21,766 nucleotides of DNA, from assembly GCA_934678915.1 (NCBI GenBank), contig CAKUSF010000024.1:1-21766 (forward strand), read 5' to 3'. Positions 1-7,497 of this stretch are shown here, piece by piece. The DNA is from an uncultured Bacteroidales bacterium. Lineage in GTDB: Bacteria; Bacteroidota; Bacteroidia; Bacteroidales; UBA932. The position numbers were made by a program, and so were the translations under genes. Within the stretch, counting starts at the first letter, position 1. Each line of letters begins with the position of its first letter. The notes under the pieces were generated by a model that was not told the origin of the DNA, made no database searches, and was given only the letters and a program-made list of their open reading frames with translations.

Positions 1-20
1 CATTGCCTTTTTTTTTCATG

Positions 21-51
21 CAAAGGTAAATACCCTATCTAATCAAGTCAA
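21..51 (-). promoter_or_regulatory. Bacteroidota-type promoter reading off the left edge
   Basis: On the minus strand, TACCTTTG (28 down to 21) matches the Bacteroidota -7 element TAnnTTTG exactly. A TTG (51 down to 49) lies 20 nt upstream, the spacing expected for the -33 element. The bases at 3 to 1 read ATG on the minus strand after an A-rich stretch, so a divergent gene probably starts right at the window edge with a leader of about a dozen bases. The motif match is direct; promoter activity is inferred. Confidence 0.5.
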
Positions 52-124
52 TACGTAATCGCGGAGACGCTTACTTTGAATGTTACTTACAGAAATATTA
101 GGTAACTTTACGGGGAAATTGAAA

Positions 125-2551
125 ATGAATGTTGTTATGATTATTCGTAGGATATTATTGGGCATGGCATTGCTGTGCGGATTGTCGTGTTTATGTGTCG
201 CTGGCGGGCGCTTCGACAAGCTCAGCGACCGCATTGGGGAGGTCACTGAGCCTGTCGAAGGAATCAGTTTAGTGTGTGCTATGAGCTCCAGCTCGGTCCC
301 TGAGCTTGTCGAAGGGACCGTGGTTCGACAAAGCTCACCAACCATGGTTCGACAAGAGTCATCTAGCAAAGGAAGATTGATTGATGACGTTAATGTCTTC
401 GTGGGTACTGACGGTTTCGGAAATGTGTATCCGGGGCCGCAGGTGCCTTTCGGAGGGATCCAGATTAGTCCTGACTGCGATGACAAGGACTATGACTGCG
501 CTGCGGGGTACAAGTACTCCAAGCCGTTCATCCAGGGCTTCAGTCTCACTCACTTAAGCGGAACTGGAATCCCGGACATGGGAGACTTCCTTTTCCTGCC
601 GGGAACCGGGTCCAAAATGGAGCCATCCAAGTACGACCACTCCCAGGAATGGGGCAAACCAGGCTACTACGGAGTCATCCTCAAGGACTACGGGGTCAAG
701 GCCGAGATGACCGCTGCCCAAAGAAGCGGAATATTCAAGTTCACATTCCCGCAATCAGACAGTTCTTTCGTGATGATCGACCTCGACCACACCCTCAAAT
801 GGGATTGCCTCTGGTCAACGGTCCGCCTGTTGGACGAGCGCACGATCATCGGAAGCAAGATTGTGAACGGATGGAACCCAGGACGTTACGTCTATTTCGT
901 AGCCAGATTCTCAAGGCCGATCGAAGAGCTCAACATATTCCAGAACGGGGAGCCTGTCATCTACAACACCAAGCGTTTCCGCAGCTCGCTTGAGGCATGG
1001 GGACAGAAACTGAAGGCTGTCGCAAGGTTCAAGACCGGAGCGGACGAGAGCATATTCGTGAATGTCGCTGTGTCCGCTGTCGGGACTGACGGTGCTCTGA
1101 ACAACCTTAAGGAACTGGATGGCAAGGACTTCGCCACTGTGAGAACCGAGGCCGAGGATCTTTGGGAAAAGGAACTCGGTAAGTACGAATTGGACTCCGA
1201 TGACAAGGTTCTGAGGGAGACTTTCTACACAAGTGTCTATCGCACTGCCCTGCATCCGTTCCTCTTCGAGGACGCTGACGGACGTTTCCGCGAGCACGAT
1301 GGGTCGATCGGGAAGGCCGATGGCTTCACAAACGTCACGACGTTCTCACTTTGGGACACTTACAGAGCTTTCCACCCGCTCCTCAACCTTGTCAACAAGC
1401 CGCTTCAAGCCGACATCGCCAACTCGATGCTCGCGCATTTTGATAAGAGCACGGAGAAGATGCTTCCGATCTGGTCGTTTTACGGTGGCGAGACCTGGTG
1501 CATGATCGGCTACCACGCCTGCGCGGTGCTGGCCGACATGATGCTCAAGGGCGTGCAGGGCTTCGACTACGAGCGAGCGTTCCAAGCGATGAAGACCACC
1601 GCCACGAACCCCCACTACGACTGCATCCCTGAATATACCGCCCTCGGCTACGTGCCGTTCGACAAGGAAAAGGAATCTGTCTCAAAGACTCTTGAATATG
1701 CCTACGACGATTGGTGCATAGCTCAGGCGGCCAAGCTTCTCGGCCACGAGGAGGACTACGAGTTCTTCCTGAACCGCTCGATGAACTACCGGAATCTCAT
1801 CGATCCGGAGACCGGTTACATGCGCGGAAAGGACTCCAAGGGCAACTGGCGCGATCCGTTCGCCCCGATCGCCTATCAGGGGCCGAACTCTGTCCACGGC
1901 TGGGGTGACATCACTGAAGGATTCACGATGCAGTACACGTGGACGGTGCCGCACGATTTCGGAGGCTATGTCGAGAGGGCGGGCAGGGATCTGCTTCTGA
2001 ACCGTCTGGACAGCCTCTTCACCATCGAACTGCCCGAGGATATTCCCGGAGCGCACGACATCTGGGGACGCATCGGTGGCTACTGGCACGGCAACGAGCC
2101 TTGCCACCACGTCACCTACCTCTACGACTGGTTCGGCCAGCCATGGAAGTGCCAGAAATGGGTGCGCTATGTGGCCGACAATTTCTACGGCAACGAGCCT
2201 GGCTCGCTGAGCGGCAACGACGACTGCGGCCAGATGTCCGCATGGTACATATTCAATTGCCTTGGTTTTTATCCTTTCTGCCCTGGGTCTGATGAATATT
2301 ACATTGGTTCTCCGTGCGTCAAAGGGCTGAAAGTCAAGCTATCTGATGGCGGTACGCTGGAGATGACGACCGATGGTTGGAGCAAGGATGCTGTCTATGT
2401 GAAGGCCGCCTACCTGAACGGCAAGCGTCTCGATTCTCCCATTGTCCGTTATTCCGACATCAAGGACGGTGCGAAACTGCATTTCGTGATGTCGCGCAAG
2501 CCGGTTAGAAATGGTTTCAAAATGTCGGTCAGACAATATGAAGCAAATTAA
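125..2551 (+). CDS. Secreted glycoside hydrolase family 92 alpha-mannosidase
   Basis: GH92 enzymes are calcium-dependent, inverting exo-alpha-mannosidases that trim mannose from N-glycans or mannan, usually in the periplasm or at the cell surface. Family signatures are clear: VNVFVGTDGFGNVYPG near residue 89, FSLTHLSGTG, FSLWDTYRAFHP, TLEYAYDDW, EGFTMQYTW with the likely acid Glu598, and GNDDCGQMSAWYIF with Asp699 and Asp700 in the region of the catalytic bases. An in-frame ATG exists at 80, but the one at 125 begins a normal signal peptide (two Arg, then a hydrophobic run), giving 808 aa. Cys residues near the cleavage site leave lipoprotein processing possible. Residues 29-79 are repeat-encoded, rich in RFDKLSDR, VTEPVEG and VVRQ types, and absent from ordinary GH92 proteins; without them the length is normal. 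The next gene overlaps the 3' end. Linkage specificity cannot be read. Confidence 0.93.
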   Translation: MNVVMIIRRILLGMALLCGLSCLCVAGGRFDKLSDRIGEVTEPVEGISLVCAMSSSSVPELVEGTVVRQSSPTMVRQESSSKGRLIDDVNVFVGTDGFGNVYPGPQVPFGGIQISPDCDDKDYDCAAGYKYSKPFIQGFSLTHLSGTGIPDMGDFLFLPGTGSKMEPSKYDHSQEWGKPGYYGVILKDYGVKAEMTAAQRSGIFKFTFPQSDSSFVMIDLDHTLKWDCLWSTVRLLDERTIIGSKIVNGWNPGRYVYFVARFSRPIEELNIFQNGEPVIYNTKRFRSSLEAWGQKLKAVARFKTGADESIFVNVAVSAVGTDGALNNLKELDGKDFATVRTEAEDLWEKELGKYELDSDDKVLRETFYTSVYRTALHPFLFEDADGRFREHDGSIGKADGFTNVTTFSLWDTYRAFHPLLNLVNKPLQADIANSMLAHFDKSTEKMLPIWSFYGGETWCMIGYHACAVLADMMLKGVQGFDYERAFQAMKTTATNPHYDCIPEYTALGYVPFDKEKESVSKTLEYAYDDWCIAQAAKLLGHEEDYEFFLNRSMNYRNLIDPETGYMRGKDSKGNWRDPFAPIAYQGPNSVHGWGDITEGFTMQYTWTVPHDFGGYVERAGRDLLLNRLDSLFTIELPEDIPGAHDIWGRIGGYWHGNEPCHHVTYLYDWFGQPWKCQKWVRYVADNFYGNEPGSLSGNDDCGQMSAWYIFNCLGFYPFCPGSDEYYIGSPCVKGLKVKLSDGGTLEMTTDGWSKDAVYVKAAYLNGKRLDSPIVRYSDIKDGAKLHFVMSRKPVRNGFKMSVRQYEAN
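211..361. repeat. Cluster of in-frame palindromic repeats inside the GH92 gene
   Basis: At least four copies of one element in both orientations, plus a decayed one: forward CTTCGACAAGCTCAG (211-225), reverse CACTGAGCCTGTCGAAG (244-260), a reverse copy closed by 7-bp arms GGTCCCT and AGGGACC (295-319), a variant forward copy with GGTT and AACC ends (322-343), and a degenerate copy (346-358). All are read in frame with no stop and fall between the signal peptide and the catalytic domain. Similar short palindromes that colonise coding sequence are known as Rickettsia palindromic elements; kinship with those is not implied. Confidence 0.85.
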
Positions 2552-4490
2552 GGGCAACATAATCCGGGATCTTATCTGCGTGGTCTGTGTGCTTGCATTA
2601 GGGGCATACTGTTCTTCGCAGAAGTGGCTGCTGATGTTCAGAGGACAGCAGGAGATGTTCCTGTTTGACTGGGGCTATGTTAAAGACATTTTGCTTCATC
2701 CAGGAGGGTTGGCAGAGGTCATGGCCAGATTTCTGACGCAGTTTTTCACGGTTTCTGGAGTTGGGGTGATTGTGACGCTCGTGCTTCTGGGGCTGAATGC
2801 TTGGATGGTCTGGAAACTCATGGAGAGGACAGCGCTCACGAAGAGTTCGGTCACTGAGCCTGTCGAAGTGACCGTGGTTCGGCAGAGCTCACCAACCGTG
2901 GTTCGGCAAGCTCACCAACCGCGCTTCGACAAGCTCAGCGACCGGGAAGTGTGGGGAATATTCCCGCTCTGTCTGCTGCCTTCGGTGTTTCTTGCAGTCT
3001 CGCTGCTCGACTATTACTGCTTCTACCAAGGGCTTATAGCCTACATGGCAGCCGTTTTCTGTCTGTTGGAATATTCAAGAATCAAAAAAAGGCCTCTGCT
3101 TTGGGGCAGCGTGATGACCATAGGGCTTTTCTTTCTGACTGGCTCTGTGGCACTGCTGTTCGCTGTGAGAGCTCTGCTCTTCGACATATTCGTAAAACGG
3201 CCAAAGGCTTTGCTTTCGGTTATTTTTCCTGCAATCACGCTACTTTTGGGATTCATGTTGATCCAGGCCGGTGAGATTGCGACCATCCTTGATGCCTTCA
3301 CTCCGCGCATGTACTATGAAGTGGACATTCTCAAGATGCCGGAGATTCACTACGTCAGCTGGGTCATGCTGTCTGTCTGCATATTCATAGCCGCAGTTTC
3401 CCGTAAGATTACAGTAAAGGGGATTGCCGCAAGAGCAGGCATCTGCGTTTTGAGCGCTGCTGTCTCAGTGCTGACTTTCATCTATTTCAACGATGCATTC
3501 AAATCTGAGAGCAAGATGAGGCTCTACCGGTTGGAATGCCTTGCCACGAACGGAGACTGGGATGAGATCATTCGTCTCCACGGAAAGGATGTACGTTCAC
3601 AGAACGAGGCCAACTACCTGAATCTAGCCTTGGCAGAGAAAGGTCTTCTGGCCGAAGATCTTTTCAAGTATAGACAGAATGGGCCGCTCTCGCTGATCAA
3701 TGATGTGAAATCGCAGAATGACATATACTTACTGAGGCTCAGCAGGGTGCTATTTGCGATGGGCAACATGGGTGCGGCACAGAGCACGGCTTTCAACGCT
3801 GATCTGGCTTTCGGAGACCATGTGCCATCAATGTTGAAAATGATCACACAGATTGATCTGATGAGAGGATCGTACCTCACGGCAGAGAAGTATCTTAGGC
3901 TGATGGAGAAATCTCCTCTTCAATCCAAATGGGCCGCATCTCAGAGAGTTTTCCTTAACATCGATGAGGCCGTGATGAATGATGCAACCTTGGGTAACGG
4001 ACGTTGTGACCTTCAGTGTGAGGATGCTTTCGTGCTCTACACTAATCCAATGGATGATCTGTTCAGGATAGTAGATGCAAATCCAAACGACACGAAAGCT
4101 ATGGAATATGCCTTGTCTTATCTCCTGCTGGCCAAGGACATGGATAATGTAGTAAAGTTTGTTGACAAACGTTTCGGTGTGTCAGCACTTAAAACTCTTC
4201 CGACTCCGGTGCAGGATTGCCTGCTATTCTACTCCGATTATTTCGGGACAATGGATGTCGATTTTGCTATCAGCCACGGGATGGCACGCGAGGAAGTGGA
4301 GCAGCGACAGGCCTTTGATCTGGACTGGTGCCTCGCGCACGGGGTCACGGAGGAAAATGTAACCCGTTTCCGTTCTTTCAAGGAGAAATACGGTACAGCG
4401 GCTCAAAGCCAGAATCCTAAAGTCTCTTTGGCCTCGTTCCGGGACACGTTCTGGTACTACCTTTTGTTCACTCAAATTACTGACAATTAA
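2538..4490 (+). CDS. Polytopic membrane protein with soluble C-terminal half (DUF6057-like)
   Basis: Function unknown. The 650-aa product has about eight hydrophobic segments (roughly 8-26, 72-95, 140-160, 163-180, 188-215, 223-245, 272-288, 296-317), then a 330-residue soluble, mostly helical region that looks TPR-like. It resembles large Bacteroidales membrane proteins annotated as DUF6057, recalled from memory. ATG 2538 is preferred over an upstream in-frame ATG (2511) because the hydrophobic N-terminus follows directly; either way the gene overlaps the GH92 3' end, implying translational coupling. Residues about 104-136, between segments 2 and 3, are encoded by four copies of the palindromic repeat. 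Its stop codon overlaps the next start by one base. Co-transcription with a mannosidase and a haem-motif lipoprotein suggests an envelope role, but no reaction can be assigned. Confidence 0.8.
   Translation: MKQIKGNIIRDLICVVCVLALGAYCSSQKWLLMFRGQQEMFLFDWGYVKDILLHPGGLAEVMARFLTQFFTVSGVGVIVTLVLLGLNAWMVWKLMERTALTKSSVTEPVEVTVVRQSSPTVVRQAHQPRFDKLSDREVWGIFPLCLLPSVFLAVSLLDYYCFYQGLIAYMAAVFCLLEYSRIKKRPLLWGSVMTIGLFFLTGSVALLFAVRALLFDIFVKRPKALLSVIFPAITLLLGFMLIQAGEIATILDAFTPRMYYEVDILKMPEIHYVSWVMLSVCIFIAAVSRKITVKGIAARAGICVLSAAVSVLTFIYFNDAFKSESKMRLYRLECLATNGDWDEIIRLHGKDVRSQNEANYLNLALAEKGLLAEDLFKYRQNGPLSLINDVKSQNDIYLLRLSRVLFAMGNMGAAQSTAFNADLAFGDHVPSMLKMITQIDLMRGSYLTAEKYLRLMEKSPLQSKWAASQRVFLNIDEAVMNDATLGNGRCDLQCEDAFVLYTNPMDDLFRIVDANPNDTKAMEYALSYLLLAKDMDNVVKFVDKRFGVSALKTLPTPVQDCLLFYSDYFGTMDVDFAISHGMAREEVEQRQAFDLDWCLAHGVTEENVTRFRSFKEKYGTAAQSQNPKVSLASFRDTFWYYLLFTQITDN
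2848..2943. repeat. Four palindromic repeats inside the membrane-protein gene
   Basis: One reverse-orientation copy with 7-bp complementary ends GGTCACT and AGTGACC (2849-2873), then three forward copies: 2876-2897, 2900-2920 and 2924-2943. They read as VTEPVEV, VVRQSSPT, VVRQAHQP and RFDKLSDR, so the same DNA is used in three different reading frames without a stop. The block encodes a hydrophilic loop between two predicted membrane helices. Confidence 0.85.
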
Positions 4491-6019
4491 TGAATATTCT
4501 ATCGTTCATAAGGTCGCTTCGACAGGCTCAGCAGCCACGCATCAACGGAATCCTATCCTTAGTCCTGCTCCTGACCGTTTCCTGCGGACAGAAGATCAGC
4601 ATTTTAGGGAATATAGATGAAAATCCTGAATTATTCCCAGACTATGCCGGTGTCACCATTCCGCAGAACATTGCCCCACTGAACTTCTCCTATCTTGGCG
4701 ATGAACCAGCAACATTGATTGTCGAAGGGAAATCAGGTTCAAAACAGATCAAGGGGCATAAAGGCCTGTTCTCATTTCCAATGAAATACTGGCGGAAACT
4801 GATGGAAAACAATGCGGGCTCCGACCTCAATCTTACCATCACCGTAAAACGAGATGGAGAATGGATGGCATTCAAACCATTCAAAATCAGCATTTCTACA
4901 GACAAGATTGACCCGTATCTTTCCTATAGGCTCATCCCGCCTGGCTACCAGGCCTGGAAGAAGGTCGGGATCTATCAAAGGAATCTGGAGACATATTCCC
5001 AAACCGCCATATTCAAAAACTCACTGACGGGAGGGAACTGCGTCAACTGCCATTCCTACTGTCAAAGGGATCCGTCTAAGATGCTGTTCCACGCCCGCGC
5101 TGACTTCGGAGGCACTGCGATGATTTTGGATGACAAGGTTGAGAAACTGAACACTAAGACCGACTCCACCATCAGCGCGCTTGTCTATCCTTACTGGCAT
5201 CCTTCCGGGAAGTATGTGGCATTCTCGGTCAACACAACGAACCAGAACTTCTTCAGCCACAATGCGAACCGCATAGAGGTTTACGACTCCGCGTCCGATG
5301 TCGTCGTTTATGATGTGGACAATCATGAAATCACATGGTCGCCTCTCACCCGTTCGAAGGATTCGTTCGAGACCTTTCCGACATTCTCTCCGGACGGCCA
5401 CAGCCTGTACTTCTGCTCTGCGAAGGCAGTATCCCCGATGCCGCAGGAATATTCAAAAGCCAAGTACAGCCTCTGCCGCATTGACTTCAACCCAAAAGAC
5501 GCTTCTTTCGGTGACAAGGTTGACACTCTTTACAACGGTGCACAGAACGGAAAGAGCGTCTCGTTTCCAAGAATATCCCCGGACGGCAAGTTTCTGATTT
5601 TCACTCTTCAGGAATATGGCAACTTCTCCATCTGGCATAAGGATGCAGACCTTTGGGCCGTCAACCTTTCAACGGGTGATGCCCACCCTCTTGAAGCAGC
5701 AAACTCCGATGACGTGGAAAGCTACCACTCATGGAGCGGCAATAGCCGATGGCTAGTGTTCAGCAGCAGACGCATCGACGGCCTCTACACCCGACCTTTC
5801 TTCTGCCACATCAACGAGAACGGACAAGTCTCCAAACCATTCCTCCTTCCACAAAAGGACCCGCTAGAGTACTACACCGCTCAGATGAACTCCTACAACA
5901 TCCCCGAACTGATGGAGCGCAAAGCCACCGTCAAAGCTCACGACATCGCCTCCGCCCTCCGCGACACTCCGGGGACTGACATCTCCGTCAAACAGGAATT
6001 GCTTGGAATGTCTCATTGA
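4490..6019 (+). CDS. PD40/TolB-like propeller lipoprotein with one CxxCH haem-c motif
   Basis: A 509-aa predicted lipoprotein: hydrophobic run from residue 20 and lipobox LLTVSC with Cys32. Residues 184-188 are CVNCH, a single c-type haem attachment motif. From about residue 205 come PD40-like propeller strands (YWHPSGKYVAF, TFSPDGHSLYF, RISPDGKFLIF, HSWSGNSRWLVF). PD40 repeats occur in TolB and related envelope proteins; no enzymatic activity is implied. The start ATG shares one base with the upstream stop, so the gene is the third member of a tight operon. A palindromic repeat (4512-4536) encodes RQAQQP in the signal-peptide n-region. The last few codons appear to derive from antisense sequence of a lipoprotein relic, see the pseudogene at 5997-6140. 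Haem binding is inferred from the motif alone. Confidence 0.85.
   Translation: MNILSFIRSLRQAQQPRINGILSLVLLLTVSCGQKISILGNIDENPELFPDYAGVTIPQNIAPLNFSYLGDEPATLIVEGKSGSKQIKGHKGLFSFPMKYWRKLMENNAGSDLNLTITVKRDGEWMAFKPFKISISTDKIDPYLSYRLIPPGYQAWKKVGIYQRNLETYSQTAIFKNSLTGGNCVNCHSYCQRDPSKMLFHARADFGGTAMILDDKVEKLNTKTDSTISALVYPYWHPSGKYVAFSVNTTNQNFFSHNANRIEVYDSASDVVVYDVDNHEITWSPLTRSKDSFETFPTFSPDGHSLYFCSAKAVSPMPQEYSKAKYSLCRIDFNPKDASFGDKVDTLYNGAQNGKSVSFPRISPDGKFLIFTLQEYGNFSIWHKDADLWAVNLSTGDAHPLEAANSDDVESYHSWSGNSRWLVFSSRRIDGLYTRPFFCHINENGQVSKPFLLPQKDPLEYYTAQMNSYNIPELMERKATVKAHDIASALRDTPGTDISVKQELLGMSH
4512..4536. repeat. Single palindromic repeat in the PD40 gene signal region
   Basis: A forward copy containing CTTCGACAGGCTCAG (4517-4531), flanked by GGTCG and CAGCC. 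It is the same element as in the two upstream genes, inserted in frame just before the hydrophobic core of the signal peptide. Confidence 0.75.
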
Positions 6020-6140
6020 AGGTCATTTTCCCGTTCATCATACTCACAACGTCATCGTAAAGGTAGATGTAACTCAGATCAATCGTCCTGCTAGCTCCGG
6101 TTGTGTCCTTGTAAGCCGCTGTGAACTGCAAAAGACAGCT
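5997..6140 (-). pseudogene. Truncated relic of a paralogue of the 7498-7956 lipoprotein
   Basis: Read on the minus strand this segment gives CLLQFTAAYKD followed by SYIYLYD, SMM and FNETF. Aligned without gaps to the intact lipoprotein (CLLQFTAAYKD, RYIYLFD, SMA, FNEDF) I count about 25 identities in 47 residues. Signal peptide, N-terminal third and C-terminal 40 or so residues are missing. The relic runs into the end of the PD40 gene and overlaps its last codons in antisense. It ends at TGA (5990-5988). It cannot encode a working lipoprotein. Confidence 0.8.
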
Positions 6141-6233
6141 CCGTATCATCTGGTGATCTGATTTCAGATGTCCGAATCTGGTTTAACCACGCATTCAATG
6201 CCACTCCAAAATGTTCGCATAAAGAAAAAAATA

Positions 6234-6267
6234 TTTCTGTTTCTTTAGACGGTTTTTCTGTTTCTTT
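6234..6267. repeat. Pair of 13-bp direct repeats, 21-bp period
   Basis: TTTCTGTTTCTTT occurs exactly twice (6234-6246 and 6255-6267), in the T-rich gap before the Rpn-type gene. The 21-bp period equals two helical turns, which would suit a DNA-binding dimer, but low-complexity T-rich sequence can also produce this by chance or slippage. Of the gap 6020-6329, the first 120 bases hold the lipoprotein relic, and nothing else gene-like is visible. Confidence 0.5.
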
Positions 6268-6329
6268 TCATTTTTTACGTTTATTGTGCATATTATTGCG
6301 GTTCAAATGTTTATTTTAAATTTAACATT

Positions 6330-7340
6330 ATGGACAATTTTGGAAAGAGACAGAAACTCGCTCCGTTCGTGAATCTGCGGAGCGATGTGGGCTTCAAAGC
6401 CGTGTTCGCGGACAGGAACAACAAGGACATCCTCATTGGAGTCCTAAACCAGATTCTGCCTCCCGAGGCGAGGATAGAAGACATCAAGGAATATTCCGAC
6501 CGCGAGCAACAGCGGGATGTCACCTACGGGAAGAAGACGGTGCTCGATTTGGTCTGCGTGGATCAGGAGGGCAAGACATTCATTGTAGAGATGCAGGCCT
6601 CAGAGGAGGACTACTTCTTTGAAAGGTGTGTTTACTACGCCTCTGGGCTTTATCATCAGGAACTCTCAGACGGGGAACGGTATAAAGGGCTGCGCCCGGT
6701 CTATGTGGTGTCGTTCCTGAACTACAGCCTGAAGCACGATGACGAGTCGCTTTGGGACACCGACCATTTCATCTCCTATTGGCAGTTTACGGAAAAACGA
6801 ACCGGAATGGTTGCGAATCAGACAATTAGTATTATCTTTGTGGAGATGGCACTGTTCACCAAGACGCTGGAGGAGTGTAAGACGGAGTTCGACAGGCTGT
6901 TCTACATATTCATGAACAGTGGAGGCTTCCAGAGGATCCCTGAGTGGATCGAGGAGACCGGAGGAATCTCCAGACGGCTCGCTGAGGCGTGCGAGGTGGC
7001 AGCGTTCAGCAAGGAGAAGAAACTTAAATACGAGATTGACAAGATGAACGAGTGGGACATTCAGGCGCAGAAGGAATATGCTGTGCGCAAAGGCTTCGAG
7101 GCGGGATACGCTGACGGGACTGCCAAGGGTTTGGCTAAGGGTTTGGCTAAGGGTTTGGCCGAAGGTAAGGCTAAAGGTAAGGCTGAAGGTATAGCTGAGG
7201 GGAAAGCCGAGGGAAAAGTTGAGGGAAAAGTTGAGGGAAAGGCTGAAGTAGCCAAGACAATGATTGAATTCGGCATGCCGCTAAGTCAGATCCAACAGTT
7301 GACTGGACTTACCGAGGAACAGGTAAAGACATTAAGGTAA
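6330..7340 (+). CDS. Rpn-family PD-(D/E)XK nuclease / transposase-like protein
   Basis: Members of this family (PDDEXK_2, Rpn) are DNA endonucleases linked to RecA-independent recombination; they are commonly annotated as transposases though classical terminal repeats are usually absent. The 336-aa product has the N-terminal SDVGFKAVFAD motif (residues 18-28) and the nuclease core LDLVCVDQEGKTFIVEMQ with Asp73, Glu87 and Gln89. Residues about 265-305 are a run of K/E-G-x-A tetrads (AKGLAKGLAEGKAKGK type), followed by a conserved tail MIEFGMPLSQIQQLTGLTEE that resembles a small helix-turn-helix. No inverted repeats or target duplication could be found at its borders. It sits exactly between the two halves of a broken duplication and may have taken part in it. 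Confidence 0.88.
   Translation: MDNFGKRQKLAPFVNLRSDVGFKAVFADRNNKDILIGVLNQILPPEARIEDIKEYSDREQQRDVTYGKKTVLDLVCVDQEGKTFIVEMQASEEDYFFERCVYYASGLYHQELSDGERYKGLRPVYVVSFLNYSLKHDDESLWDTDHFISYWQFTEKRTGMVANQTISIIFVEMALFTKTLEECKTEFDRLFYIFMNSGGFQRIPEWIEETGGISRRLAEACEVAAFSKEKKLKYEIDKMNEWDIQAQKEYAVRKGFEAGYADGTAKGLAKGLAKGLAEGKAKGKAEGIAEGKAEGKVEGKVEGKAEVAKTMIEFGMPLSQIQQLTGLTEEQVKTLR
7122..7247 (+). repeat. 12-bp tandem repeat array coding K/E-G-x-A tetrads
   Basis: About ten imperfect 12-bp units, with near-identical neighbours (GGTTTGGCTAAG repeated, then GGAAAAGTTGAG repeated), make the charged linker of the Rpn-type protein. Because units are a multiple of three, slippage would change linker length without a frameshift. 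Arrays of this kind are usual in the family. Confidence 0.85.
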
Positions 7341-7450
7341 TGATTGCCATGTCGAAACTAGGCTGACCATCGACCATTGAGACCTGAAGGCCAGGGGGCT
7401 GCTACTTCCAATGCTCTGGAGACAGTGTTTGTGTTCTGAATGGCCACAAT

Positions 7451-7483
7451 CTCGGACTTGACATCTCCATCAAACAAGATTGA
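7451..7483 (+). pseudogene. Relic of the 3' end of a second PD40-lipoprotein gene
   Basis: The plus strand reads LGLDISIKQD then stop. The intact PD40 gene ends PGTDISVKQELLGMSH, and the nucleotide match over roughly 29 bases around GACATCTCC differs at only a few positions. The fragment lies just outside the 3' end of the intact convergent lipoprotein gene, the neighbour its full-length partner would have had. The match is short, so confidence rests on position as well as sequence. The rest of 7341-7497 shows nothing recognisable. Confidence 0.55.
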
Positions 7484-7497
7484 GTAATTTCAGATAA

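Noticed and set aside
71..110. Promoter for the GH92 operon (TTACTTTG at 71-78 or TAACTTTA at 103-110)
   Set aside because: Each misses the TAnnTTTG consensus by one position. The first lacks any TTG at the -33 distance, and the second has TTTG 24 rather than 19-21 bases away and would lie too close to the start codon.
7061..7276. Open frame on the minus strand opposite the Rpn linker, giving a PSAxPSAx-type repeat protein
   Set aside because: It is the mirror of the K/E-G-x-A tandem codons and has no start signals or independent support.
6156..7450. Terminal inverted repeats or target-site duplication delimiting an Rpn-gene transposon
   Set aside because: No matching ends could be found by eye; the family typically lacks classical ends, so no element border is claimed.
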